A stretch of 25,151 nucleotides of DNA from Sphaeroforma arctica JP610 (taxonomy: Eukaryota > Opisthokonta > Ichthyosporea > Ichthyophonida): contig NW_014039777.1 in assembly GCF_001186125.1 (NCBI RefSeq), positions 1 through 25,151 of the forward strand, in the 5' to 3' direction. This document shows positions 8,436-17,781 of this stretch, in pieces. How positions within the stretch are numbered: the stretch's first letter is position 1; every line of letters starts with the position of its first letter. A program made the position numbers and the translations under genes. Under the pieces are notes generated by a model that made no database searches, was not told the DNA's origin, and worked only from the letters and a program-made list of their open reading frames with translations.

Positions 8436-8689
8436 AGGCGGTCTCTGAGCTCAGGCGGCTTGCTGCCATCCTTCGATCGCAGATGATAACTCTGATTCTG
8501 CAATGGTTTCATGGCTTTGGTCGTCGCTCCCTGTGCGAGTATCATTACAACGTCCTCAGTCTTAAACTCAATCAAATCAAACTTACGCATCTGATCCGAA
8601 GCCTCGGCCATGGCATCAGTATACTTAGTTGTTTTCTGATGATGTAGCTTTGGTAGGGTGGTCTTCTCTAAGACATCCAACCTCTTTAG

Positions 8690-9475
8690 TCATGCATCAT
8701 TCGTCGTAGGAATATGACCAGGTAAGTCATCAGTCATGTTTGCATACGGGACATGTCGTCGACCAAAATAAACGCTGAATGGTGCTGACTTGTGACGTCG
8801 TGATATTCTGAGGTTCTGGTATAATATAGTGAATGGTAAACGTTCATTCCACAACTCCGGACAGCCAACACACAATGCGCGCACACATTTGTGCATTTCT
8901 TTATGTCGGCGCTCTGCCACACCCAACGTCTGAGGGCGGTATGGTTGGGACGTCTTGTGTATAATGCCCAACGCTCGCGTAATGGATTTAACGATATTGT
9001 TTATAAATTCGGTACCCTCGTCACTCTGAATCATTCGAGGAAATCCATGCTCACCAAATACTGACGCTAACTCTGCCGCCACTGTTTTGCATCCTTCGCT
9101 GGTATCGCCCGTAGAATAGAATATCCCGACGCCACATCAAGCACATGTAAAATAAATTTTCTTTTCTTTAGTGGATGTGACCGCCATAGGATTGAGATCT
9201 ATTTGTATATGATCCCAGGGGTACCTAGCGGTAATATTCATTAAAGGATGAAACCCCTTCTTCATCGCATCGTTGCCCAAGCATGTTCGACATAACTTAC
9301 AGACCTCTTCTGTGATTGGAAGTATTTGATCCCAGCTATGCCCATCATCCCGCATCTGTTGTACCTTAACTGCCGGTGCCGTATGTCCTTGTTCATGAAA
9401 TTGCCATGTCAACTGTACACGACGGTTAGCTTCCTCATGTCCTGGATGATTCATCACTGTAGCACCGTTCATATT
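8690..9475 (-). other. Integrase zinc finger and catalytic core (fossil)
   Basis: The higher-coordinate part has CKLCRTCLGN with upstream histidines, an H2C2-like zinc finger, then PWDHIQIDLNPM at the start of the catalytic core. The lower part has FPRMIQSDEGTEFINN and TSQPYRPQTLGVAERRHKEM, the conserved D-G-x-E-F and P-x-x-x-G-x-x-E-R blocks of retroelement integrases. Confidence 0.85.
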
Positions 9476-10067
9476 TCAGGAACCTGTGCAGCGGATCTGT
9501 CGCGTTCGTTTAGTCATCATTGGCTGTACCCAATCTTCTTGATAACGTGTACTAGCGTCTTCACATACAGGTACCTTCAGACCTAGGTCACACCAAAACG
9601 ATGTGTTGACTTTGTACCCAGATGGAGGGCCAATACGTACCACGATGGTATGCTCCCACGGGTATTTACAACAAGCATGTTAGGGGTGCTTCAAGAACGT
9701 GTGAGCCGAACGTGGCATAAGTAACGAGTCTGCTTGCATCATCGACAGAAGTAGTGAGAATCACGGTGCACGTGTGTTCAACGGTAAACATACTGTTGCA
9801 GACGCCTTGTCCTCCAACACCTTACGCAACACCTTATGTTTAAGGCGCCATGGTGAGTTCATCCATGCATTTTATTTGCTCCAGACTTAAAACGTCCTTC
9901 CATCCTTGTCGTACGACCAGTATTGGCGGAGCTGAGCGCTATGACTCGAGGCAAAGGCGTCGACGTCGTTAGGCCCAGAATGTTTCTGGACCTGGTCAAA
10001 GAAATCCGGAAACAACTTTCAACATGATGTATAGAACACCGCGGGGTTGTTGATATCCGCCGTGCCC

Positions 10068-10529
10068 TCATGAACACGACTCTACATACTGTGCAATGAT
10101 GTGATGCCACCGCTGCAACATGCTATTCAATTTCAGCTGAGTGTTCATGTATATGGGAGCCTTATAATCTGTGTGCTCAGTAAACCGCTGCCCAATGAGA
10201 TAGTCATGAAAGTGAACCAGCGCATAGGTAAGTGCTAATAGCTCTTTCATCTGGGTTGCATATGTCTGTCGTGCCTTGTTGAGAATCTTTGGGAAGAACA
10301 TTAGGTAACGTTTGCGTTAGTCAATCAATTAAAACAATGCTCCGCCAATACCATACTCGCTTGCGTTCGTTTCCAACTCAAGTGGTACACCATCAACAGG
10401 AAAGGTCAACCGGACTGCCGATACGATAGCCTCCTTCATCTGATCCCACGCCAATTGATGTTCTGGTTTCCAACGATCCCCAATGGGCTCCTTTGGCTTA
10501 AGTTTAGAAAACGTTCGGAGTGGAGCCAC
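10068..10529 (-). other. RNase H region (fossil)
   Basis: LELETNASEYGIGGALF corresponds to the D-A-S-x-x-G-I-G-A-x-L start of Ty3/gypsy RNase H. The next frame has KELLALTYALVHFHDYLIGQ and FTEHTDYKAPIYM, matching the E-L-L-A...F-x-x-Y-L-x-G...T-D-H block that follows. The linker (about 9480-10060) between this region and the integrase is poorly preserved. Confidence 0.8.
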
Positions 10530-10553
10530 TTTATGTGCAAAGTTAGTAAATGC

Positions 10554-10883
10554 TCATGTAGGAAGTTTGCCAATCCTAACGCAGGAGCAATATCCCTTTG
10601 ACACCGTGGAATTGAACCCATGATCCACGTCAATGCTTTTAGCTGATATCTTCTTTCCCAGGACCATCACCTCTCGCACAGCAAAGTGACATTTCTTCTG
10701 ATTGAGTTTGAAATTGTTCTCCGTCAGGCGTCGAATGACCTCTTGAACCGTAGCGATGTGCTCCTCGTAGTCGTCCGACGCAATTATCAGATCATCAACA
10801 TAGCATTGCACGTCCAGTCTCGTAATCAAATTGCTGATTGTGTGTTGAAATTGTGACGTGAGTGTCGTCAACCCAAAGATGTA
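10554..10883 (-). other. Reverse transcriptase, YVDD half (fossil)
   Basis: Contains FGLTTLTSQFQHTISNLI, then DVQCYVDDLIIASDDYEEH, then LNQKKCHFAVREVMVLGKKI. The YVDD box is the RT active-site motif and KCHF...LG is the next conserved block. A 174-bp part of this (10631-10804) exists as an identical copy at 13632-13805. Confidence 0.9.
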
Positions 10884-11484
10884 AACTTCGATGGATATTT
10901 ATGTCTTAAACTATGTTATATAAACTAAGATACAATTTAAGTCAGTTAGGATTTAGCAGTGGTAGCTTGTGTAAGAATGAACGGGACTGCCTCTTGGTAA
11001 GAGCCTTAATATCCTCGATCACACAGGACGTACCTCTAGCTGTTCTTTGTTGAATAATTTTCACTAGAAGTACTAAGTGTTCATGACCACATGTCTAATT
11101 TGTAGATAGACATAAAAACGTAAGTTAAGTCAGTACATTAGCTAATATAAATAAAGTTACATCTGAAGAAAAGTTAAAAAAAGAAAAAGACTTATTGGAT
11201 TTTGGAGATTGGCGGGAAGATCAAAACCTGTAAGTAGTAGTTCAGAGATTATAAAATTTAGTTTATAGTATCCTACATCTACTATCGTCTCAAAAAGATC
11301 CAAGTAAATGAGTCATACCAAATACTCAGGCTATTGGAGCCATCAAAGTGAATTTAGAACACTTTTGGAAAAAGTTGGAGAAAAAAAACTTGTATTAAAT
11401 TATTTTAAATATGAAAAAAACTAAATGTGCTATCTCATTTGATCTTGATATTTTAGACTGACCGGAGGCTGTATTTCAACAAAG
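10874..11484. mobile_element. 601-bp insertion inside the RT, solo-LTR-like
   Basis: The RT reading is interrupted between two blocks that are normally adjacent. CAAAG is present on both sides (10874-10878 and 11480-11484), as a 5-bp target duplication would leave, and removing the insert with one copy restores normal spacing. One base inside the duplications, the insert begins TGTAAAC and ends ATTTCA, so TG...CA ends like those of an LTR are possible. It has no coding frame, which fits a solo LTR. It must be younger than its host element. Confidence 0.6.
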
Positions 11485-12060
11485 GGAGCCGACGTGAACG
11501 AGTATTACTGACTATGCCATGCAAACGAAAACATGTGCTGCGAATCTACGTGCACTGGTAAACGATGGTATACGGCCGATAAGTCTAACGTGGTATACTA
11601 GCACTTGCCCTTCAAGTTGCTGATGATCTCGTGACCCTTCGGAAGCGTAAATTGATCGCCCGGAATAAGAGCGTTGATCTGCCGTAGGTCCAAGCACACC
11701 TGCCCTTTGATAAGTTCTCCCGACGGTATGAAGGATGGTACTGCCAACAATGGGAGGATAACAATCGACGCAGATGTTCGACGATTGGTGACCAATTCAT
11801 GTTCCCATTTCTGCACTTGCTTCGTTACATGTGGTTTGTACTTATCAGATACAAAGTCCTTGTCTGCCGCCGTAAGCCCAAGAGTTTATCTCGAGGTATG
11901 GTGAGTGACACTTCACTACCCGGGAGTGTACAGCGAGCCGCATCCAGAATTGTATCATTAGCATCCAGGTATTGGCGTAAAGGTTTTCGTACGTCATCCG
12001 GCTCGGACAGGTCTGGGGCCATTTGAAGATTGATCGGTTCCAGTAGTTCATCCATAACAT
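11485..12060 (-). other. Reverse transcriptase, N-terminal half (fossil)
   Basis: VCLDLRQINALIPGDQFTLP is the R-x-x-N..T-x-x-x-x-x-P-L-P-type block that opens Ty3/gypsy RT. It is followed by a L-D-L-S-x-x-Y-H-like stretch and F-x-F-A-W near 11530. The weaker acidic leader (LLEPINLQMAPDLSEPDD) lies at the protease side. Confidence 0.8.
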
Positions 12061-12065
12061 TACGA

Positions 12066-12464
12066 TTAATCTCTGGGAATGGAGATACTAATCCGGTTAA
12101 AACCTAATCCCAACTCTCCCATAATATCCATACCCAGTATCATATCAATGTTATCCGGTAGGTTCATAAGTTCAAACGTACAATACTCAGTAGTAACTGA
12201 CCCGTACTGGACCTTAGTTGCTTGTGTTTTTCCCAAACGTGGAGTCCGGAAGGCTTTGTCCGCCAAATATATGTAACTATCCTTGGTCGGTGGTGTAATA
12301 GAAAGTTGTGCCTTAGCTGCCGATGCCTGAGTGATGACTGAACGGTTGGCCCCTGTGTCCATAAGGGTGCGCATGTCATGTCCGTTCGCATGTAAAGTAA
12401 CATATACACGGCTGTCAGTAGGAAATCTTTTATACTGCAAATAGTATTGTTGCCGTACGACCAA
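12066..12464 (-). other. Retropepsin-like aspartic protease (fossil)
   Basis: MRTLMDTGANRSVITQASA carries the D-T-G-A catalytic motif and MILGMDIMGELGL the I-L-G-x-D flap-side motif. Spacing is right for a gypsy protease. It begins the preserved part of pol. Confidence 0.85.
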
Positions 12465-12498
12465 AGGACATTCACATGTTCACATCAGGGGGTTTTTG

Positions 12499-12906
12499 TC
12501 AATCCGAATCTGTTCCGACTTCCCAACCTTCGGGTACCTGCTCTTCTTGTGCCCGTTCTATTAATAGGACTATATTTACTTTCCAAACATATTTATATCT
12601 GAATACTTCGGTAGCGAGATGGCTCAACCGAATATAGGTTTCTTTAATGTAATAACTAAGGATATCAAGAGTATTTTTCTTTTTTCTTTCTTTTGTTTTT
12701 TCTAAAGATAGGATTTTATGAGTCTCTCGGATTCGACCCAACGAAACATACCCTAGTTTCTCATAGAGCGACAACGAAACCCTAAATAAAATCCCTTCGG
12801 CGAAAACAGTACTGAGAGGATTATATATAGGCAATGTCTCAGCCTCACAATCCCTCAGAGTATTGCTGTTTTCACGAGGCATACCTAACTTTACTAAAAG
12901 ACTCAT
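12499..12906 (-). other. Open stretch upstream of the protease, possible gag or leader remnant
   Basis: A 135-codon frame lies where gag would be expected. Its end (QEEQVPEGWEVGTDSD) is acidic and plausible as protein, but no capsid motif or CCHC knuckle is visible. Most of the rest overlaps the dispersed repeat at 12645-13015. It may be gag edge, leader or later insertion; I cannot tell. Confidence 0.3.
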
Positions 12907-13015
12907 TTCGTTTATTTACTTTGAATTTCACGATACTTTGACTTTACCTACGCGTTTAATTACTCTAAGGCGTTAATATCGCCTTGATAGACCGAATCTT
13001 ACACCAAAGCCATAA
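12645..13015 (-). repeat. Dispersed repeat, minus-strand copy
   Basis: Inverted relative to its cousin at 4085-4460, about 8.2 kb away. Matching blocks include TTCACGAGGCATACCTAACT near 12871 and TTTACCTACGCGTTTAATTA near 12943. Similarity fades beyond both ends. Confidence 0.55.
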
Positions 13016-13498
13016 CGTAATAGAGTAACCGAGTAACTTATAACGTTTAAGTATACGTTGTCTAAAAGAATATAACATAAGCATTGAGGCCGTTATATAA
13101 TCGAAACCCGTTTCTTTTCTTTTCGCTTGTACAACTCATGTGAGCTTTTTGAGTCTATGTGCTAATACCACGTATAAGCGAACATTGTAATTTTCAAGCT
13201 GAAGGAGGGCTATGTAAAAATAGCGGGTTCCTAATAGTAGTTGCACAGGTAACGTATATTATAAACGTTTAAACATAATAACGGTTATACTTATAGTACT
13301 GGAATACGTTTAGCGAATTGGACATGAACAAGAACTGGGAAATTCAGGATTCTGAACATGTGACAGTACTCATTAGAGTATGGGACTCTACTGTGGACAA
13401 TTAAGTGGTTTTCTAAATATAGATTGGGGGTTCCACTGAAATTAGAATTGTACATAATATAGGAACGACACCAATCTGACACCTGAAAATGACACTTT
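13016..13498. other. Unassigned stretch
   Basis: AT-rich and without convincing coding frame. It lies outside the 5-prime side of the retroelement. I searched by eye for a match to the block at 7240-8142 that would mark a second LTR and found none. Confidence 0.45.
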
Positions 13499-13631
13499 GG
13501 GAATTTCTATTTAATGGGAGTACCATGCGAGAGGGTCTCAGGCATGAAATGGTTGTTGGTAAAAACCTATTGTATAATTCGATAATGATCTTAAGGATCA
13601 GAGTTGTTAGAATTTAGGACAACATGGGTTT
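13499..13631 (+). repeat. 133-bp direct repeat, left copy
   Basis: Runs from GGGAATTTCTATTTAATGGG to GGACAACATGGGTTT. It is repeated without any difference I can find at 13806-13938, offset exactly 307 bp. Between the copies lies only the 174-bp RT piece. Confidence 0.9.
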
Positions 13632-13805
13632 CAATGCTTTTAGCTGATATCTTCTTTCCCAGGACCATCACCTCTCGCACAGCAAAGTGACATTTCTTCT
13701 GATTGAGTTTGAAATTGTTCTCCGTCAGGCGTCGAATGACCTCTTGAACCGTAGCGATGTGCTCCTCGTAGTCGTCCGACGCAATTATCAGATCATCAAC
13801 ATAGC
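13632..13805 (-). mobile_element. 174-bp duplicate of an RT segment (fossil fragment)
   Basis: Identical, base for base as far as I can read, to 10631-10804, and in the same orientation. It covers the YVDD-to-KCHF region of the Ty3/gypsy RT. It has no element ends of its own, so it did not arrive by normal transposition. Identity means it was made recently, or that it is an assembly artefact. Confidence 0.9.
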
Positions 13806-13938
13806 GGGAATTTCTATTTAATGGGAGTACCATGCGAGAGGGTCTCAGGCATGAAATGGTTGTTGGTAAAAACCTATTGTATAATTCGATAATGATCTTA
13901 AGGATCAGAGTTGTTAGAATTTAGGACAACATGGGTTT
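13806..13938 (+). repeat. 133-bp direct repeat, right copy
   Basis: Second copy of the repeat at 13499-13631. Unlike the left copy it continues into its apparent natural flank (GATTCCTCCTAGCCAGCC), so it, or the sequence continuing from it, looks like the original locus. Confidence 0.9.
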
Positions 13939-14396
13939 GATTCCTCCTAGCCAGCCAACTAGATGTACCCGTCTATGCCTTAAATGGGATGGGGAGCTAG
14001 GTACCAAGTGATGGGGTTTAGGTGCAGATGTATACTGCACCAGCTTGGTGTTTTGATCTTCTTTTTATTTTCTTAAGTTGGACTTAGAGGTATCTTATTG
14101 GTTAGTTTGATTAAGTAATTGTTTCGAGGCGTGAAATGTAAACTATGCGTCCAATGAAATGATATCTAGTCTTAGTAACTAAAACATAAATAAATCTAGA
14201 CCGAAGTAGTGAGTGATTAGAGCGGAGAATATAGACAATAGTCTCAGTCTAAAATTTTCTAATCTTTTGCTCATTACCATGGGCTGAAGCTAAACATACT
14301 TAACATTTTACATTTTAACGTATTAACGTATTGTCTTATTAACGTAAACTTGGTATCGTATAGTCAGCCTAGAGGAGACCGACTTTTACATTAACG
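13939..14396. other. Unassigned stretch
   Basis: Includes TATTAACGTA repeats near 14316-14345, and TGGTATCGTATAG near 14351, which starts like a primer-binding site for initiator tRNA but matches only about seven bases. A coding-like stretch follows. An LTR boundary is possible but not supported by a second copy. Confidence 0.35.
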
Positions 14397-14700
14397 ATGC
14401 CGAACATGGTAATGACAAGATGGCAGCAGTGGGACGTGTATTGCTGTATTATTTCGCTAAGAACAAAAACGAACCTGCACCTCCGTGTAATCTGTTCACC
14501 GACCCTTCACCAAAACCGAGAAAGCCATGAGGGCAAGCGAGCAAATGTTACCATGGAGCTGAACCTCGAAATCAGTCTAAAAACCCCCGAACTGATACAG
14601 GAGATGGCGAACGCGAATCAAATTCCAATGGCAAAGGCGAATCAAGTTCCAATAACGAGGGCTATACACTAGATAAATCCCAAAAAATATGGCGCAAGAG
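14397..14700 (+). pseudogene. Coding-like remnant, unrecognised
   Basis: The ATG frame from 14397 runs 91 codons and ends with a small repeat (ANANQIPMAKANQVPI). Another frame over 14530-14760 is more protein-like: a hydrophilic stretch with GERESNSNGKGESSSNNEG, YTLDKSQKIWRKRFEDG and RGKSRGKAKRPPER. Two frames competing over one region suggest decay, or exons in different frames. No family recognised. Confidence 0.3.
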
Positions 14701-14702
14701 AT

Positions 14703-14984
14703 TTGAGGATGGCCAGGCAGATAGGGGCAAGAGCCGTGGCAAGGCAAAAAGGCCCCCAGAGCGGTAGCAAGGCAGAGTGGGTGCAGACCGGTAGCAAGGC
14801 AGTTGGGGGTCAGAGGGGTAGCAAGGCAGATAGGAGTGAGAGAGGTAGCAAAAAGGATGGGGGCCAGAGGGGTAGCAAGGCAGATGAGGGCGAGAGCGGT
14901 AGCAATGTAGATGAGGGCGAGAGCCGTGGCAAGGTACAGGACAAAAAAAAAATCAGAATATATAGCAGTGGACACCAGTATTGA
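14703..14984 (+). repeat. Coding minisatellite (GSKAD repeats)
   Basis: GGTAGCAAGGCAGA-type units of about 30-33 bp recur seven or eight times between about 14740 and 14935. In one frame they spell GSKADRSERGSKKDGGQR-type decapeptides, ending ESRGKVQDKKK. This would be a highly charged disordered linker. The opposite strand is also open through the repeats (LATPLTP-type), which is a shadow. Confidence 0.5.
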
Positions 14985-15267
14985 CAGCGGTATGTTCCAT
15001 GAGCTAAAGTATACTGATCACAAAGCCGTTCCATCACATAATCCGGCTTCACTATCCCAATTACAAGGCCGACATACGTACGATGAACTGACTCAATCGT
15101 CGCAAGTCGATGAGTCGATGAACGTGCAGACAAGATATCCTGGTAAAAAGATTCAAACATGTGGGATGTGCGCTGAGAATGGGCATATTAGAGGAGTGAA
15201 ATATATTTATATCAAGCGTAGGGGATACGTAATTTCCAAGTTAACGTGGGAGGATTGGGATAAATAA
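14911..15267 (+). pseudogene. Coding-like remnant with CxxCxxxxGH motif
   Basis: From about 14940 the frame reads KKKSEYIAVDTSIDSGMFHE, LKYTDHKAVPSHN, SQLQGRHTYDELTQ, then KKIQTCGMCAENGHIRGV and KRRGYVISKLTWEDWDK to TAA. The CGMCAENGH part is like the first half of a zinc knuckle, as found at the C-termini of MULE transposases and in RNA-binding proteins, but the last Cys is absent. The upstream ATG lies inside the GSKAD repeats in another frame, so the true start is unknown. Confidence 0.3.
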
Positions 15268-15549
15268 ATACCTCAATTACAAATCAATCGGCTCCCTAAC
15301 AATAGAAGTGACAGAATCCTTGAAATGATAACCACTCAAGGTGAGAAATGTCGAACATGTGGGATGTGCGGCGAGAATGGGCATATTAGAGGAGTGAAAT
15401 ACATTTATATCAAGCGTAGGGGATACTCAATTTCCAAGTCAACGTGTGAGGATTGGAATAAATAAATACCTCAATTACAAATCAATCGGCTCCCTAATAA
15501 TAGAAGTGACAGAAACCTTAAAATGATAACCACTCAAGGTGAGAAATGT
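15154..15549 (+). repeat. 198-bp tandem duplication
   Basis: 15154-15351 and 15352-15549 are near-identical (a handful of differences). The unit covers the CxxC-like motif, the stop codon and the following 80 bases. The second unit keeps the knuckle-like reading (RTCGMCGENGHIRG) and its own TAA. Confidence 0.85.
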
Positions 15550-15751
15550 ATCACAAAATTGGGATACTATTTTCGATCCAAATAATTCTAAAACCACTTT
15601 CTTATTAAAAATAATTGGGTCAATGGATAACCTCAGACATCAGGGAGTGCACTATTGGGCCAGTGCATCTGAGTTTACAAATTGAATATCTAAGAAAAAA
15701 GGTACGGTAGCTGTTATGGCCAACAGCTAAAATGTTTCAATAAAATATACT
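15550..15751. other. Unassigned stretch
   Basis: No coding-like frame and no repeat seen. Confidence 0.5.
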
Positions 15752-16050
15752 TTGCTATTAATATATACTCACATTGCTATTGATATAAATTTACATTGCT
15801 ATTAGTATATACGTACATGGCTATTATTATATATATACATTCCTATTATTATATACTTATACTGCTATAAATGTATACTTGCATTCCTATTAATATATAC
15901 TTCCGTTGCTATGACTATATACTGACATTGATATTAATATATACTTAAATTGCTATTAATATATACTCAAATTGCTATTAATATATACCCACATTGCTAT
16001 TCATAGCATATACTTACATTGTACTTCCGTTGCTATTATTAATATATACT
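15752..16050 (+). repeat. 22-bp minisatellite
   Basis: About thirteen units of TTGCTATTAATATATAC plus a variable tail (TTACA, TCACA, TCAAA), with point differences and two length variants near the right end. AT-rich, non-coding. Confidence 0.8.
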
Positions 16051-16067
16051 TTCTCTATGTATCTGTT

Positions 16068-16112
16068 TATCTATATATCTATATATCTATATATCTATAA
16101 ACCCTAAAACCC

Positions 16113-16150
<38 letters not shown>
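16068..16150 (+). repeat. CTATATAT and TA microsatellites around a telomere-type motif
   Basis: TATCTATA repeats to about 16098, then AAACCCTAAAACCCTAAA (16099-16116), then about 17 TA repeats to 16150. The CCCTAAA(A) core is the plant/algal-type telomere unit on the C strand, here only two copies. Confidence 0.75.
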
Positions 16151-16152
<2 letters not shown>

Positions 16153-16420
16153 GTGGCGTGCGAGTAGAGTACTTGCTAGAGAAAATAAAATACTCACAAA
16201 GTTATCAGTTATTGAAGGCAAATCCTCTTCGCTCGTTGTAGACAATTAGTCATTAGTTCGTGTCGCAGTCTTCGCACGCAGTAAACAACGTCAATCGTTT
16301 TTACTGGCCGAGTAAATGCGATACCCGGATAAAAGTAAACTTCTTTCAAGCAACATGCTGTAGTTTAGTCAACAAGCAAAACGCATGACAAGTCAATGTT
16401 TCAACAAAAATAAATAATTA
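16151..16420. other. Unassigned stretch
   Basis: A 32-codon ATG frame starts at 16151 right after the TA run, but it has no homology I can see and no support. Nothing else was noted. Confidence 0.4.
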
Positions 16421-16735
16421 GCATGCATACATGCATGCATGCGTGCGCGTGCATGCTTTTAATTTCTTCTTCTACTTGAACCTGCATTAATATAACAGCA
16501 TTAATATTTCTTATACGATTAATCATGAGGAATCGGCTAGGTCGGAAAGCAGCCGTGAATGCATGCGTGCGTGTACGAATGCAATATATGCATACGTACA
16601 CATGCGTGCAAAGCGAGCATGCATGAATGCATGCTTTCAATTTCTTCTTCTCCCCGGGCCTGCATTAATATATCAGTATCAATATTTCTGATACGATCAA
16701 TCATGAGGAATTTGTTAGGTCGGAAATCAGGCGTG
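16421..16735 (+). repeat. 178-bp duplication with GCATGC-rich DNA
   Basis: The block from GCATGCTTT(T/C)AATTTCTTCTTCT to GTCGGAAA.CAG.CGTG occurs at 16451-16557 and 16629-16735, offset 178 bp, with about 15 percent differences. Alternating purine-pyrimidine, self-complementary GCATGC/GTGCGCGTGC stretches lie before each copy (16421-16456, 16558-16634). Confidence 0.75.
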
Positions 16736-17213
16736 CGGATATCAGCATACCTTAATGTTACCAGTTACGGCTCCATTGATGCTCTCTTCTCTCCCGCACC
16801 GTAAAGTGTGCTGTATGTAACCATAATTTCATAAATGCAGCAATATTCGATAACAAAACATTTGAAATATTACTGACTCAAATACAGCTTATTTCACATG
16901 TACTATGCTCGAAAAAGAATAGTATTTCTTTTGTAGGAGTCGAGAATAGCATATTGGCGTGAACTGAGTATATTTGTCTAAAAAACGAGAATGTTATGAA
17001 TTGTATGAAACAATTATTATTTATCGACTCAACCTGTAAGACATAAGTCACTAAAACGCAGTATGTTAAGGAAAAAAATAGTATTTCTTGTGACCGTTAT
17101 ATCAATTTCGTGAACGCTCGTCTATATGCACGTTGATTTGTTTATTTATTTTTTACTTACATCTTTCCCGCTCTTCCTAACGCATCTATAAAAACATACT
17201 AGCTATTTATAGT
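16736..17213. other. Unassigned AT-rich stretch
   Basis: No protein-like frame. AATAGTATTTCTT appears at 16919 and again near 17079, a minor repeat. Confidence 0.5.
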
Positions 17214-17230
17214 ATGACGTGTACAAGAGT

Positions 17231-17400
17231 GTGGCGCATAACTTGGCGAGGGGAGAGAGTGGGGCGCTTAGCTTGGAGGGGGGCGAGAGTGGGGCGCATA
17301 TCAGCGGGAGTCTTAGTTGGGCGCTTAGCGAAGGGAGTCTTAGTTGGGCGCTTAAAAGCCGGGCGCTTAAGTGTCAGACATAACAGCCAGAGTCTTAAGA
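17231..17400 (+). repeat. Dispersed GGCG-rich motif, copy 2
   Basis: Several diverged tandem pieces: GGCGCATAACTTGGCGAGG, GAGAGTGGGGCGCTTAG and GGGAGTCTTAGTTGGGCGC (twice). Related to 881-1010 and 20361-20455. The plus frame through it (WRGERVGRLAW-type) is a repeat shadow and not a protein. Confidence 0.6.
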
Positions 17401-17781
17401 GTCCCCATGATATTTATAGTGTTTCTGATTCTACTCATTTTTTGCACATACATGATACATATCTATGTTTTTGTTGACATATGAAAATATAATAATATTT
17501 ATATGGATCCTCCTATATGAATCAAGGTAATGTAAATATTTTTGATTAAAACAAATGTTCTTTTCAGACAGACTAGTCACTAGCAGAAGTAAGACTAGTT
17601 TAACCAAAGTAATAAAGTTGACTGGAACAGGTTTATTTACCTAATGTTATTAGTCCACTTTTACGGCGGCAAAAGGGGGCCCAATCCGTCAGGGATTTTG
17701 GTTATATACTCAGTTATAATTATTACACTTATCCAAGGGGTTCACAGGTCTATGAGGACAGGGGCCTCAGCCTCTGACTGC
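17401..17781. other. Unassigned stretch
   Basis: AT-rich, no supported gene. If the minus-strand gene ending at 17782 has a further exon, it would lie here: GAGTAAGC at its 3-prime end could be a splice donor. No convincing exon was seen. Confidence 0.4.

Larger units (their letters stand above)
8163..12475 (-). mobile_element. Broken Ty3/gypsy retroelement of the chromovirus type
   Basis: Read on the minus strand, the parts come in the order protease, reverse transcriptase, RNase H, zinc-finger integrase and chromodomain, which is the Ty3/gypsy order (in Ty1/copia integrase precedes RT). The terminal chromodomain places it with chromoviruses. The pol region is split among many short frames, on the order of ten or more breaks, so it is a fossil. 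A second element is inserted in the RT. No clear gag and no pair of matching LTRs were found, so the copy also seems truncated or rearranged at its 5-prime side. Age cannot be measured without the LTR pair; decay suggests it is not young. Confidence 0.9.

Noticed and set aside
9326-9586. Plus-strand frame opposite the integrase
   Set aside because: Shadow of the minus-strand retroelement fossil.
13899-13960. GGGTTTGATTCC resembling a tRNA B-box, suggesting a SINE
   Set aside because: No convincing A-box at the right distance, no cloverleaf, and the 5-prime part is the 133-bp repeat.
14351-14372. TGGTATC as a primer-binding site of another LTR element
   Set aside because: Only about seven bases match, with no second LTR copy and no gag.
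14577-14975. 132-codon minus frame rich in LATPLTP repeats
   Set aside because: Antisense shadow of the GSKAD minisatellite; its repeat comes only from the DNA period.
16151-16249. 32-codon ATG frame after the TA run
   Set aside because: Too short, with no motif or context.
17214-17477. 87-codon frame with RGERVGRLAWRG repeats
   Set aside because: Translation of the GGCG-rich repeat motif; no support as a protein.
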